Source: an uncultured Clostridia bacterium (GTDB taxonomy: Bacteria; Bacillota; Clostridia; Christensenellales; CAG-917). Taken from it: 64,000 bases of DNA. Numbering within the stretch: the stretch's first letter is position 1; every line of letters begins with the position of its first letter. The notes under the pieces were generated by a model. That model worked only from the letters and a program-made list of their open reading frames with translations, did not search any database and was not told the DNA's origin. Of the stretch, positions 30,780 to 40,065 are shown in pieces. The stretch lies in the NCBI GenBank assembly GCA_947625225.1, contig CANQNQ010000001.1, forward strand, positions 62,001 through 126,000. The letters are read 5' to 3'. Made by a program: the position numbers and the translations under genes.

Positions 30780-32153
30780 TTACTGTTCTTCGCTTGCGCG
30801 TCGCGCCAAAGCCGCCACAAAGTTGAGCGCCTTTTCGCGGTCGTTGAGCACGGGATTCATCGCGGTCTCCTCCAGCAGTTGCCACAGCAGTTCCCCGCGC
30901 AACCTCTCCTCTATGTTCATATCTATCAGGTCCGCGCCGTTGACCTTAAGTTCGGACAGCCTCAGCGGCACGCCCGCGGCGCGCATATCCGTCAGTTGCT
31001 CCCTCATCCTGTTGCGTTCGGGAGGCAGTTCCATCGCCGCGTGTGAATCCGCGTCCATCAGCTCGCACAAATCGTCCACTATATCCGCATGGCGCACTAT
31101 GAAGCGGCGCAGTTTTGCCTCCGACATGCGTCCGCCGACGTCCGCCATATGACACTGCACCAAACTTACCAGCCTGGTGCGCTCCGCCGTGGAAAACTTC
31201 AGTCGCCTCGCCACGTCGTCCGCCATCTTTGCGCCGTACACGTCGTGCGCGTGCATATTTCCGTCCGCCTTGACAGCGGGCGCCTTGCCTATGTCGTGCA
31301 ACAGAGCCGCCCACCTTATGTTGGGAGGGGCAGCCTGATAGGTCTTGACGGAATGCTCGTAGGCGTCAAATTTGTGCCAGCGCGAAGGTTGCGACAGTCC
31401 CTTGAGCCCCGCAAGCTCCGGAAGCAGCATATCCACAAGTCCCAGCTCGTCCAGCAGTCGGAAGCCCTTGAGATGTGCGTCCTTCAAGCCAAGCTCGGGA
31501 TGGCGGGTGTCCGCAACAAAGATCTTGCTTAGTTCGTCGCGTATGCGCTCCACCGCGATGTCCTTCACGCGCCAGCTGTTTTGCTTTGCGACCTCCAGCG
31601 TGCGCGCCTCCGGCTCGAAGCCAAGCTCCGCGGCGAATCTGACCAGTCGCAGTATGCGCAGACCGTCTGCCTCGAACACATCTTCGGGAATATCCGCCGT
31701 ACGCAGCGTCTTGTCCTCTATGTCCTTTACGCCGCCCACTATGTCCACTATCCTGCCCGCCGCGACGTCAAGGTAAATGGCGTTGCAGGAGAAGTCGCGC
31801 CTCTTGGCGTCCTTAAGCATATCGTCGGTGAACTCCACCTCGACGGGGCTGTGACTGCCCTTTGCGCGACGGTAGCTGTCCGTGCGAAAAGCCGTGTACT
31901 CAAAGGTGACGCCCTGCTTCATGATATGCACGGTGCCGAGGCGCATATTGCGGTCGAAAACTTCAAAATCGGTGGTTGAAATCAGCTTTTTGACCTGTTC
32001 AACCGTCAGTTTTGAGCATACGTCAATGTCATAGCACTCTATACCCAGCAGTTTGTCGCGCACATATCCGCCCACCGCGTACAGCGTCGCCTCAGGCGCA
32101 AACGCGGCGGCAAGCTCGCCAAGCAGTCGTTCGTGAACAGCGTCAGCCACCAT
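30780..32153 (-). CDS. cca: CCA-adding tRNA nucleotidyltransferase with HD domain
   Basis: 457-aa enzyme that builds or repairs the CCA 3' end of tRNA. The nucleotidyltransferase head has YAVGGYVRDKLLG and YDIDVCSK with the catalytic Asp pair, RRDFSCNAIYLD, and the neck EDGLRILRLVRFAAEL form. An HD phosphohydrolase domain follows (RWAALLHDIGKAPA, H...HD). The start lies inside the end of hpt (11-bp overlap) behind GGAGGTGT, indicating translational coupling. A poly(A) polymerase activity cannot be excluded. Confidence 0.92.
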   Translation of the reverse strand: MVADAVHERLLGELAAAFAPEATLYAVGGYVRDKLLGIECYDIDVCSKLTVEQVKKLISTTDFEVFDRNMRLGTVHIMKQGVTFEYTAFRTDSYRRAKGSHSPVEVEFTDDMLKDAKRRDFSCNAIYLDVAAGRIVDIVGGVKDIEDKTLRTADIPEDVFEADGLRILRLVRFAAELGFEPEARTLEVAKQNSWRVKDIAVERIRDELSKIFVADTRHPELGLKDAHLKGFRLLDELGLVDMLLPELAGLKGLSQPSRWHKFDAYEHSVKTYQAAPPNIRWAALLHDIGKAPAVKADGNMHAHDVYGAKMADDVARRLKFSTAERTRLVSLVQCHMADVGGRMSEAKLRRFIVRHADIVDDLCELMDADSHAAMELPPERNRMREQLTDMRAAGVPLRLSELKVNGADLIDMNIEERLRGELLWQLLEETAMNPVLNDREKALNFVAALARRASEEQ

Positions 32154-32685
32154 ACACCTCCGGGGCGAGCACGCACACTTCGGGCAGGTTGCGCATGTGC
32201 TGGTTATAGTCCAGCCCGTAGCCCACGACGTACTCGTTTTCTATGCTGAAGCCTATGTAGTCCCCCTCGAACTCAACCTTGCGGCGGGAGGGCTTGTCAA
32301 GCAGCGAACACACCTTGAGCGAGCGCGGCTGCCTTGCCTCCAACAGCTTTTTGAGGTAGCTGAGCGTCACACCCGAATCTATGATGTCCTCCACGATTAT
32401 GATGTTTTTGCCTTGGATGGGCGAGGACAGATCCTTAACCATCTTGACTTCGCCGCTGGTGTTGGTGCCGCCGCCGTAGCTGGATACAGCGATAAAGTCG
32501 ATCTCCACGTCGCATTTTATCTGCCTGATGAGGTCGGCAAAAAACACGCTGGCTCCGCGCAGGGTGCACACCAATGTGATGGGCTCCCCCCTGTAGTCAA
32601 GTGTTATCTGCTCGCCAAGCTCGCGAACGCGAGACGCAATTTCCTCTTTGGTGATCAGTACCTTTTTGATTTCTTTGCCGTACAT
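32143..32685 (-). CDS. hpt: hypoxanthine phosphoribosyltransferase
   Basis: 180-aa purine salvage enzyme making IMP/GMP from hypoxanthine/guanine and PRPP. LVCTLRGASVFFADLIR, the flexible loop SSYGGGTNTSGEVKM and the PRPP motif IIIVEDIIDSGVTL are diagnostic, with DYNQHMRNLPEVCVL near the end. GAGAGGA precedes ATG. It follows tilS by 54 nt, the usual tilS-hpt pairing of Bacillota, and overlaps cca. Confidence 0.95.
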   Translation of the reverse strand: MYGKEIKKVLITKEEIASRVRELGEQITLDYRGEPITLVCTLRGASVFFADLIRQIKCDVEIDFIAVSSYGGGTNTSGEVKMVKDLSSPIQGKNIIIVEDIIDSGVTLSYLKKLLEARQPRSLKVCSLLDKPSRRKVEFEGDYIGFSIENEYVVGYGLDYNQHMRNLPEVCVLAPEVYGG

Positions 32686-32739
32686 AGCCTGTCCTCTCTT
32701 TATATGATAATATATTTGCGGGTGCTTTTTTGGTACACC

Positions 32740-34062
32740 TCAAAATTTTTCGTGATTTTCAAGCGTAAGTCTGTACGCCTGCCTCTCGTCGGGATCCACC
32801 TTGACCTTTGACGACACGTCCACGCCGAACACCGCGAGCACGTCGCCGCCCACAGCCACCACGGGCAGCCTGTCGCGCAGACGCAGCGGCACCTTTTTGT
32901 CCGTCAAGAAGTCGCCGAGGCTCTTGCTGCCGCCGCCGAATTTGGCGATGCCGTCCCCCTGCCGCCTGAAGCGTATCACCGCTCCCTCAGGCAGTTTACG
33001 CGCGGAGACGTACAGTTCGCCGCGCTCCCTTGCCGCCGCCATATCTGCGGGGACGTCCGCAAGTCTTACCTCGCCGCCAAGGTGGAAACCCTCGCAAAAC
33101 TCCTCGCACGCGTCGGGAGCGTACATCTGCTCTCCCTCGCGTTCGAAAACGATATGCTCCCCCTCGCGGTGGGCGACAAGCCCGTGCGTGAGGGATATGC
33201 GCTTGCCGCTTTCGGCACCCCTGAGTTCCACCACGCTTGCGTAGTGCTTTTCCTCTATATCCTGCCTTACGCCCAGCGCGTTCGCCGCGCGCAGTATAAG
33301 CCGCTTTGCGATTACGGGCTGAGCCATATCGGCGATATTTATGTACGCCGCGCCATCTTTAAGTTCGGGCTGAGGGGTGAGGCTGTCCACCAGTTCCTCC
33401 ACCTCCTCCGCGCTGCGGCTGAGCCTTGCCAGCGACGCGTTGAGATTGGGAAAACTGCGCTTGAGCTGAACCAGCTGCGCCCTTAGCAGATTGCGGGTGT
33501 AACGCGTATCCGAATTGGTCTCGTCCTCGACGTAGCTCAAACCGTTTTGCGCGATATACTCATCTATATCCTCGCGGGAATTGAGTATAAACGGCCTTAA
33601 ATATCTGCCGCTGACCTGCCGCATACCCACCAAGCCCCTGACGCCCGTGCCGCGCAGCATGCGCATAAGCATGGTCTCCGTCTGGTCGTCGAGGTGGTGC
33701 GCCAGCGCGATGTAGTCGCATTTGCCGCACTCAAGCAACTCATCGAATATGCGGTATCTCAGCTCCCTTGCGCCCTGCTCCACGGTATACCCGTTCTGTC
33801 TGGCAAAGGCGAGCGCGTCCACGCTGAACGCCTCGAGAGGGACGCCCCACTGCGCGCACAGATCCGCGACAAATTTGCTGTCTTTAAGGCTGCTTTCGCC
33901 GCGTATGCCGTGCTCGACATTGACCGCGATCACCTTTGCGCCGCACCCTACAAGGCAATGCAAAAGCGCGACGGAATCCCTTCCGCCGCTGACGGCAACG
34001 CCTATGGTCTTTGAAAAAGCGTCCTCCCCGATAAGCTGTTTGAGGTCTATTGAAATTGCCAT
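32740..34062 (-). CDS. tilS: tRNA(Ile)-lysidine synthase
   Basis: 440-aa essential enzyme converting C34 of tRNA(Ile2) to lysidine with ATP and lysine. The PP-loop SGGRDS is at residues 25-30, VEHGIRGESSLKDSKFV and ALAHHLDDQTETMLMRMLRGTG follow, and a C-terminal TilS substrate-binding domain ends with VPLRLRDRLPVV. ATG 34062 has no Shine-Dalgarno; a TATAAT ends 6 nt before it, so a leaderless mRNA is likely. Upstream lies spoIIE, downstream hpt, as in many spore formers. Confidence 0.94.
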   Translation of the reverse strand: MAISIDLKQLIGEDAFSKTIGVAVSGGRDSVALLHCLVGCGAKVIAVNVEHGIRGESSLKDSKFVADLCAQWGVPLEAFSVDALAFARQNGYTVEQGARELRYRIFDELLECGKCDYIALAHHLDDQTETMLMRMLRGTGVRGLVGMRQVSGRYLRPFILNSREDIDEYIAQNGLSYVEDETNSDTRYTRNLLRAQLVQLKRSFPNLNASLARLSRSAEEVEELVDSLTPQPELKDGAAYINIADMAQPVIAKRLILRAANALGVRQDIEEKHYASVVELRGAESGKRISLTHGLVAHREGEHIVFEREGEQMYAPDACEEFCEGFHLGGEVRLADVPADMAAARERGELYVSARKLPEGAVIRFRRQGDGIAKFGGGSKSLGDFLTDKKVPLRLRDRLPVVAVGGDVLAVFGVDVSSKVKVDPDERQAYRLTLENHEKF

Positions 34063-34068
34063 ATAAAA

Positions 34069-34097
34069 ATTATACAGCAATTATAAAAAAAACACAA
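34069..34097 (-). promoter_or_regulatory. tilS promoter, leaderless layout
   Basis: TTGTGT (34092-34097), 17-bp spacer, TATAAT (34069-34074), 6 nt before the ATG. Confidence 0.6.
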
Positions 34098-34204
34098 GAC
34101 GACAAAGAGATAACTTTCAACTTGCCGTTTTGCCGTCCGCCCGCGCCCTGAAACGGCAAAAAGTCAACCACTTTTCTCCTATCTTAGATTTTACAATAAT
34201 ACTG

Positions 34205-34244
34205 CGATATACGATGTTTATATATGTATTTTTAGCATATAAAT
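34205..34244. repeat. AT-rich intergenic motif, copy 2
   Basis: Begins cgatatacgatgtttatat, matching 685-703 at 18 of 19 bases. It lies between the spoIIE stop (34272) and tilS. A second motif, tttgctgtttatat, occurs identically at 14020-14033 and 30721-30734. Confidence 0.35.
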
Positions 34245-34271
34245 TGTCATTTTTGCGATTTATAAAACACG

Positions 34272-36566
34272 TCATACGGCAAACAGTCTCAGCGCCATAA
34301 CGGTGCAATCGTCCTGTGCGCCGCGCGCAAGCGCCCTGCGCAACAGCCCGTCGGCAAGCGTCTGAGGGTTGGCGGTGTCCATCTCGTCCACGGCTTGCAA
34401 CACGCCCTTGCCGTCCAGCGCGTCGAACACGCCGTCCGACATCATGATAAGCATATCGCCGTCGTACAACTGACAGCGGCTGGTGAGGGGACGTATCGCG
34501 TCAAGTATGCCCGCCGGCGGCAGACTGCAGGACAGCGTTTCCACCCCGTCCCGACGTACGATAAAGCTGTTGGCGGCCCCCAGTTTTATGACGTCCAGCG
34601 CGCCGCTGTAGGTGTCTACAACCGCGATATCCATGGAGGAAAAACTGTCCTCCAGGCTGAGCTTGAGCAATTTGTTGACCAGCCCCAGAATTATGTTGCT
34701 GTCAAAGCCCGCCCTGTAAAAGCTCTCTATCATTCCTATCGCGCTTTGGCTGGCTTCCGCCGCGCTCTCGCCGCTGCCCATGCCGTCGCATATGGCAAAC
34801 AGCCTGAGACTGCGCGAAGGGCAAAGTATGCTGCGGCTGTCCCCCGACACGCCCTCCATATCCCGCCTCTTTTCGGCGACTCCGTAGGCGACCTCGAACA
34901 CGGGTGCGTTTTCAAGGTAGACCAGCCGCTTGTCCCCCTTTTCCTCCACGCGGCACACTTCCAACCCCGTCTTGAGACAGGAGGAGATCACCTTTGACAG
35001 CACCGCCTTTTGCGCGTCCTGTTCCCTGACCAGCGCAGTGACAGCTACGCTCCTGTCTCCCTCGGCGATGACAAGCTCGCTTGCGACGATGTTGTGTTTG
35101 AGCAATTCCGCCTTGACGCGTTCCACGCCGTCGCCCGTAAAGCGCACCTGCCCCGAGCAGTTGCCCGCCAGCGAATCCAGCACCAGCGACATGCCCGCAA
35201 ACTGCTCCGACATCAGCTTTTTGCTGAGCATTATGCCGTCGCTCAACTCCCTCTTCATAGCGTACGCCTCCGCCGAGCTGCCAAGCACCTGCGCCAACGA
35301 ATGCATCCTGCTACACCGCGAGGTGATGAAGGGCGGCATATCCAGAATGGTCACCTTGCCGCGTTCGAGGGCTGCCTGAGCCATATCTTTTAGCACGTCG
35401 CGGGTGTCCCCGCCAAGCGCGGAAAAGCACGCCGCCCTGTCGGGGCATTTGCCGCAAAAACTGCGCGCGACCTCCGCCGCGAGCCTGTCCGAGGTATATT
35501 GCGTGCGGCTATCCGCCATATTTTCCATTGTTTTGGACATTTCGTAAAACACCTCGCCCGCGGACTGCAATCTGCTCGCAAGCTCCCTGCCCCGCCTGTT
35601 GACTATGCCCTGATAGGCGCGGCTGTCGTCGTTGCGTCCCATGTCCCGCACCTTGAAAAAAACCTTTGCGGGGATAGCAAGGCACGCCGCCACTCCCACA
35701 GCGGTCATTATCAGCGTGCGCCAATCCGCGCCGACGTACGCGCCCAGCAGCCACAGCGCCGCCTGCGTAAGCAATATGGCGATGGAGGAAGCCCACCTTG
35801 TGAAGGGCGAAAACGCCACTGCCGCTCCGCCCACAAGCACCGCCGCGCCAAGATAGGAAAGACTGCCCGACTTCGCCGCCATACCTATGCCCATAAGCGC
35901 GCAAAACGTGAGCGCCACCCCCGCCTTTGCCGTGCAGGACAGCCATAGCGCCGCAAACGCCAGCGCCACGTAAAACAAGCAAAATCCGTAGGCCTGCACT
36001 CCGCCCAGCGCGTAGCTTGCCGCCACGACCGCCACGCCGCCCGCAATCAGCTCGTCTATGGCGAGGCTTTTGAGACTGCCGCGCACAAGCAGCGCATACG
36101 CCGCTATGGAACAGCAGAATGTCATCACCGCCGCAATAAGCGTAGCTACCGCCACCGTAACATAGTCGCCGTAGAGCGCGCAACCCACCGCTATGTACGG
36201 CAGCATCCCCGCCGCCGCGGTAAGCGCGACAGCCCATATGGGCACATTGCGGCGCAGCTTAAAACAGACCAGATACAGCCCGATCAGCAAAATTATGGGC
36301 GCGGCGCAATTTAGCAGCGACCACCACCTCAGATCGAACACGCAGCACGCCACAGTAAACGCGGGCGCAATGGCAAGGATATTCTGTCTTGCGTACACCA
36401 GCCCGCAGAACAGCGCCAACGCCAACGCGTAACCGAAATGCGGCACGGACGCAAACAAAAACAGCGCCAGACACTCCGCCACGAATTTTACCGCCGCGGC
36501 AGGGGTCAATTTGAATTCGAAGGATGGAAAAAATCGACGTTCCGCTTTAAGAATATTTTTTTTCAT
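34272..36566 (-). CDS. spoIIE: stage II sporulation protein E (membrane PP2C phosphatase)
   Basis: 764-aa septal protein that dephosphorylates SpoIIAA to release sigma-F in the forespore. About ten membrane helices (residues 25-330) precede a regulatory linker with a Cys cluster region (CGKCPDRAACF) and the PP2C domain (about 560-764) with FAICDGMGSGESAAEAS, SMDIAVVDTYSGALDVIKLGA and MLIMMSDGVFDAL containing metal-binding Asp residues. ATG 36566 lacks a ribosome site; a TACACT -10-like box ends 7 nt upstream. Strong evidence that the organism sporulates. Confidence 0.96.
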   Translation of the reverse strand: MKKNILKAERRFFPSFEFKLTPAAAVKFVAECLALFLFASVPHFGYALALALFCGLVYARQNILAIAPAFTVACCVFDLRWWSLLNCAAPIILLIGLYLVCFKLRRNVPIWAVALTAAAGMLPYIAVGCALYGDYVTVAVATLIAAVMTFCCSIAAYALLVRGSLKSLAIDELIAGGVAVVAASYALGGVQAYGFCLFYVALAFAALWLSCTAKAGVALTFCALMGIGMAAKSGSLSYLGAAVLVGGAAVAFSPFTRWASSIAILLTQAALWLLGAYVGADWRTLIMTAVGVAACLAIPAKVFFKVRDMGRNDDSRAYQGIVNRRGRELASRLQSAGEVFYEMSKTMENMADSRTQYTSDRLAAEVARSFCGKCPDRAACFSALGGDTRDVLKDMAQAALERGKVTILDMPPFITSRCSRMHSLAQVLGSSAEAYAMKRELSDGIMLSKKLMSEQFAGMSLVLDSLAGNCSGQVRFTGDGVERVKAELLKHNIVASELVIAEGDRSVAVTALVREQDAQKAVLSKVISSCLKTGLEVCRVEEKGDKRLVYLENAPVFEVAYGVAEKRRDMEGVSGDSRSILCPSRSLRLFAICDGMGSGESAAEASQSAIGMIESFYRAGFDSNIILGLVNKLLKLSLEDSFSSMDIAVVDTYSGALDVIKLGAANSFIVRRDGVETLSCSLPPAGILDAIRPLTSRCQLYDGDMLIMMSDGVFDALDGKGVLQAVDEMDTANPQTLADGLLRRALARGAQDDCTVMALRLFAV

Positions 36567-36685
36567 ATGTTTGAGTGTAGCGCAAAATTACATAAAAAAA
36601 GTTCCGACGGCGCACTAAAATAGGCAAATTCCGTCGAAAATACGCGCGCAAAACCGCACGTCGCTCAAAAATTTACGCTATGCCG

Positions 36686-37108
36686 TCAGATGGCGTGCTC
36701 CACCGCGACCGCCACGGCAAAACATATCCACAGCGCCACTATAAACGCGCCCTCCGCGGGGATGGCGAGCTTGGTGTAGGCGCACTTCCAACCCTTGTCC
36801 ACAAAGGTGAAAACAAGCCTTGTCCAGAACACTGCGTTGGAAAAGATGAGTCCGCCCACAAGCGAATAGAAGGGCTGCTTGAACACAAACGCGAGTATCG
36901 CCAAAAACAGACCCAGCGCAAAGGATATGCCGCCGTAGTACACGCGGATCTCCGTCTTGCCCGCCTCGTCCTTGGGCTTCATGGAGTATTTTTCCGCATA
37001 CTTGACGGGCTTTATGATAAACACCAGCGCCGTGCCCAAAAAGTATATGCAAAGGCCGATGGTGGCGACTGTTGCCGCGATGTTGTGACTGATGACTTCC
37101 GCCAACAT
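36686..37108 (-). CDS. four-helix membrane protein, DUF4345-like
   Basis: 140 aa with four hydrophobic helices. EIRVYYGGISFALGLFLAILAF, close to the middle, resembles the conserved block of DUF4345 proteins. AGGGGGA precedes ATG at 37108. Function unknown, single-gene unit between spore genes. Confidence 0.7.
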   Translation of the reverse strand: MLAEVISHNIAATVATIGLCIYFLGTALVFIIKPVKYAEKYSMKPKDEAGKTEIRVYYGGISFALGLFLAILAFVFKQPFYSLVGGLIFSNAVFWTRLVFTFVDKGWKCAYTKLAIPAEGAFIVALWICFAVAVAVEHAI

Positions 37109-37220
37109 AAGTTTTCCCCCTGAGGTTGATGTAAAAATTGTAAATTATCCTTGGACATTTGTCAATATCCAATCTGTTGCCGCGCGACTTTCTCTTTGCC
37201 TCAAGATTCTATATAATGCA

Positions 37221-37260
37221 AAATGCGACGTTTATCAGAATGTTTTGACAGATAAACGCC
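37221..37260 (-). terminator. probable terminator of the sleB-ypeB operon
   Basis: Stem gacgtttatc / gataaacgcc (one wobble) around a 14-nt loop, downstream of the ypeB stop; on the minus strand it is followed by gcattttg, a modest T-rich tail. Confidence 0.6.
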
Positions 37261-37287
37261 GCTTTACGTCGTATTTTTGATATATCC

Positions 37288-38703
37288 TCAGGCGGTGCGC
37301 ATACCCATGCCGTCGTCGTCTATGACGTAAAGTATGTTTGCCTCGTCGCCGCTTACCGCGTCGATATATATAAAGTAAACGTCCTCGCCGTCGTGGCACT
37401 CAAACTCGTAGGTCAACGCCTCGCGTGTGCCGCGAAGAGGTATCAGCACCGGCCTGCCCTCGTCAATGGGCGGGATGCGCAGCGACCTTGCCGCCTGCGC
37501 CTTGTCTATCGCGGGAGCGGACAGATCGCGTTCGCGGTGGTTATACGCGTAGTGAGTGGCGTCCATGCCCGTCACGACGCCGCCGTCCTCGCTGATCTTG
37601 ACCTTTACAAGGTCGGGATACAGGATGACGCCCTGTTGCACGGGCGCGAGGTTCACCACGCATTCGCCGTCGGCGGATGACGACCACACCACCTGCATAT
37701 CCTCAAAGCCCATTCGACTCAAAAAGGACAGGGCGCGCTGCTGGCAAGTCACGCTTGCCTCTACAAGCGCGGCGACTTCCCCGCCCTCGACGTAGGAGCT
37801 GAAGGACAGCGGCCTGCCGCCCCGCTTGGTGAGCTGCACAAACGCGTCGTTTCCGCCCACCTTCAGCGAGTAGTTGAGCGTGGCTATGTTGCCGCCGCCC
37901 TCGCCGATAAACATTATGTCTAAAGCGCCAAAGCCTTCAAACAATTTCGCCACTATTTCCGCGCCCCGAGCGGAGTCTATCTCCTCTCCGCCCAGCGCGA
38001 GTTGTTCGGGAGCCTCCAGCGCGTCCGAAAATGGCCCGTCGTAGATCATCTCGGGATAGGCGAAACTTGGCTCCGCAAACTGCCCGAACGCGCCCGCGAA
38101 ACTGTCCAGCATGCCGTCCTCGCCCACAAACAGCTTGCCCTCGTCCACTGATGAGCGCAGCTGCTCGAGCGCCTTTAGGTAGACGTCCGCGACCTCGCCC
38201 AGCTTTACGAGCGTCTGTCTTTCGCCGTCGCTGAGGGGCTGCCCGTCCGCGACTCTGAGGGCGAGCGCGTGGGAGTAGTCCCCCAGCTGATTGACAAACT
38301 TCTGCGCCTTCATGACGCCGTCGTCATGGCTGTCGAACACGCCGAGGCTGTTTTCGGCAAGTTCGGCGGCGCTCCACACCTCGTACAGCAGCGACTGCTG
38401 CATGGTGGGCGAATCAGACGCTCCTATTTTGCGCAGGGACGTGCCCAGATCGTTGGCGCCGTCCAGCAGGTCGTAGTACGCCCTGAAATACATCGCGTCC
38501 ATCTGCCGCTGATAGCTCTCATGCGTGCGCACGGTGCGGTTGACGAAGTACAGCGACACAGACAGCCCCACTATGGCGCTTGCGCACAGCCCCAGCACGG
38601 TGCCCAGAGCGGCGGTCTTGGCCACTTTGGCGTTGCGCTGTTTTTTGGATCTTTTGTTTTCCTGCACCTCGTACTCGGTGCAAACGACTTTCTTTTTGCT
38701 CAT
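37288..38703 (-). CDS. ypeB: germination protein YpeB
   Basis: 471-aa spore protein that stabilises and controls the cortex-lytic enzyme SleB. A basic N-terminus and one membrane helix (about 30-52) are followed by a helical region (VNRTVRTHESYQRQMDAMYFRAYYDLL), the typical SFAYPEMIYDGPFSD block, and C-terminal PepSY repeats (ISEDGGVVTGMDATHYAYNHRER; EFECHDGEDVYFIYIDAVSGDEANIL). It lies 24 nt after sleB, the classical sleB-ypeB pair, and acts in the spore inner membrane or cortex. Confidence 0.94.
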   Translation of the reverse strand: MSKKKVVCTEYEVQENKRSKKQRNAKVAKTAALGTVLGLCASAIVGLSVSLYFVNRTVRTHESYQRQMDAMYFRAYYDLLDGANDLGTSLRKIGASDSPTMQQSLLYEVWSAAELAENSLGVFDSHDDGVMKAQKFVNQLGDYSHALALRVADGQPLSDGERQTLVKLGEVADVYLKALEQLRSSVDEGKLFVGEDGMLDSFAGAFGQFAEPSFAYPEMIYDGPFSDALEAPEQLALGGEEIDSARGAEIVAKLFEGFGALDIMFIGEGGGNIATLNYSLKVGGNDAFVQLTKRGGRPLSFSSYVEGGEVAALVEASVTCQQRALSFLSRMGFEDMQVVWSSSADGECVVNLAPVQQGVILYPDLVKVKISEDGGVVTGMDATHYAYNHRERDLSAPAIDKAQAARSLRIPPIDEGRPVLIPLRGTREALTYEFECHDGEDVYFIYIDAVSGDEANILYVIDDDGMGMRTA

Positions 38704-38727
38704 AATATACCTCTATATAATTTGCCC

Positions 38728-39438
38728 TCAGCAGAAGGCGTGATTGCCTATGTTCAGCTTGACCGTGCGGGACAGCATCCACTTGCTTGTCGCGGTGCGC
38801 GGGTTGTAGTAAAACAGGCAGCCGTAGGTGGGGTCCCAGCCGTTCAGCGCGTCGCGCGCGGCGTTAAGCGCGGATTGGTTGGGACTGAGGTTGATCTGCC
38901 CGTCCGCAACGCAATCGAATGCGCCGGATTGATACACCACTCCCGAAACCGTGTTGGGAAAGCTTGAACTTTTCACGCGGTTGAGCACCACCGCCGCCAC
39001 TGCGACCTGCCCGGTATACGGCTCCCCGCGCGCCTCGCCATAGACCACGTGCGCAAGCAGATTGAGGTCGGTGGAGCTTGTGCCGCTGCCGCCTGACGTA
39101 GTGGTCCCGCTGAGCTTAAGCCCCATTGCCTGCGCGGTCTTTGTGCCGACTATGCCGTCCGCGGCAAGCCCGTTGCGCTTTTGGAAATATATCACCGCCG
39201 CCTTGGTTTTGGGCCCGAAAACGCCGTCCGCCTTGCCGCTGAGATACCCCCAATTGATAAGTTTTTGCTGCATTGTCTTGACCGTCGCGCCCGAAGAGCC
39301 CTGTTTGAGGACTGCCGCCTCGGCGACGTCGGGAGCGGGCGCAAGCGAAGCGGCAAGCGCCGCCGCCACAACTATCGCGACGAGGGCGAGCGCCAACGCC
39401 GCTTTTGGAATTTTGAAACCCGATGAGATTGCGTTCAT
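38728..39438 (-). CDS. sleB: spore cortex-lytic enzyme SleB
   Basis: 236 aa from ATG 39438 (GAGGTGA upstream). Signal/anchor helix (about 10-30), an N-terminal peptidoglycan-binding domain (VKTMQQKLINWGYLSGKADGVFGPKT...), a Thr/Ser/Gly linker and a hydrolase_2 catalytic domain (LLAHVVYGEARGEPYTGQVAVAAVVLNRV, GAFDCVADGQ). The Glu in GEARGE is the catalytic residue of this lytic transglycosylase. It degrades cortex muramic-lactam peptidoglycan during germination. A sigma-G type promoter lies upstream. Confidence 0.95.
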   Translation of the reverse strand: MNAISSGFKIPKAALALALVAIVVAAALAASLAPAPDVAEAAVLKQGSSGATVKTMQQKLINWGYLSGKADGVFGPKTKAAVIYFQKRNGLAADGIVGTKTAQAMGLKLSGTTTSGGSGTSSTDLNLLAHVVYGEARGEPYTGQVAVAAVVLNRVKSSSFPNTVSGVVYQSGAFDCVADGQINLSPNQSALNAARDALNGWDPTYGCLFYYNPRTATSKWMLSRTVKLNIGNHAFC

Positions 39439-39452
39439 ATTCACCTCGCAAG

Positions 39453-39481
39453 TAGTGTGTTGATACATTTCGCTTTTATGC
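39453..39481 (-). promoter_or_regulatory. putative sigma-G (forespore) promoter of sleB
   Basis: GCATA (39477-39481), 17-nt spacer, CACACTA (39453-39459) on the minus strand; 11 of 12 positions agree with the B. subtilis sigma-G pattern GMATR/CATWMTR. The predicted start would lie within or just before the ribosome site. Confidence 0.5.
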
Positions 39482-39492
39482 AAAGGGAAAAG

Positions 39493-39522
39493 GTATAAAT
39501 TTTGCCGCGCCCGTCAATAATT
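39493..39522 (+). promoter_or_regulatory. putative sigma-F promoter of spoIIR
   Basis: GTATA (39493-39497), exactly 15 nt, GTCAATAATT (39513-39522), which fits the sigma-F pattern GYATA-N15-GGNNANAMTW with one mismatch. The box ends 6 nt before the spoIIR ATG. Confidence 0.6.
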
Positions 39523-39528
39523 GGGCGT

Positions 39529-40065
39529 ATGAAAAGGTACATAACTTTGCTTGTTGCGCTGATTTCTGTCTTGCTGCTTGCGACTGTCTTGAGCGGTTGC
39601 GACAGTGCGCGTATAGACCCCGCGGAGGGCTGCATACGCGTGCACATCCGCGCCAACTCCGACAGCGACCTTGACCAGAGCGTAAAGCTGGAAGTGCGGG
39701 ACGCGCTGACGCAGTATCTGACGTCGGTTCTTGCAAATTGCAAGGACAAAAACTCCGCCTACGCGACGCTGCAGGGCGAAAAGGAAAATCTCAAAAATAT
39801 CGCGGATAAGGTGCTTTACGCGCACAATATGACATATAAAGCCTCTGTTGCGCTGACAAACGAACATTTCCCGGAGCGCGTGTACGACAAATATACTTTT
39901 CCTGAGGGCGATTATGACGCGCTTATCGTAAACCTCGGCAGCGGAAAAGGACAAAATTGGTGGTGCGTGGCTTTCCCTCCCCTGTGCTTTGTCCCCGCCG
40001 CGGGCGAGGAGAAGATCGTGTACAAGTCCTGGGTGAAAGAGATGTTGGATAAGATTTTTGGATAA
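39529..40065 (+). CDS. spoIIR: stage II sporulation protein R
   Basis: 178-aa signalling protein made in the forespore and secreted into the intermembrane space to trigger SpoIIGA and thus sigma-E activation in the mother cell. N-terminal membrane/signal segment with a possible lipobox (LSGC), then the family core IRVHIRANSDSDLDQSVKLEVRDALTQYL, FPERVYDKYTFPEGDYDALIVNLGSGKGQNWWCVAFPPLC. ATG at 39529 was chosen over upstream codons by the position of the signal segment; there is no Shine-Dalgarno. Divergent from sleB. Confidence 0.95.
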   Translation: MKRYITLLVALISVLLLATVLSGCDSARIDPAEGCIRVHIRANSDSDLDQSVKLEVRDALTQYLTSVLANCKDKNSAYATLQGEKENLKNIADKVLYAHNMTYKASVALTNEHFPERVYDKYTFPEGDYDALIVNLGSGKGQNWWCVAFPPLCFVPAAGEEKIVYKSWVKEMLDKIFG

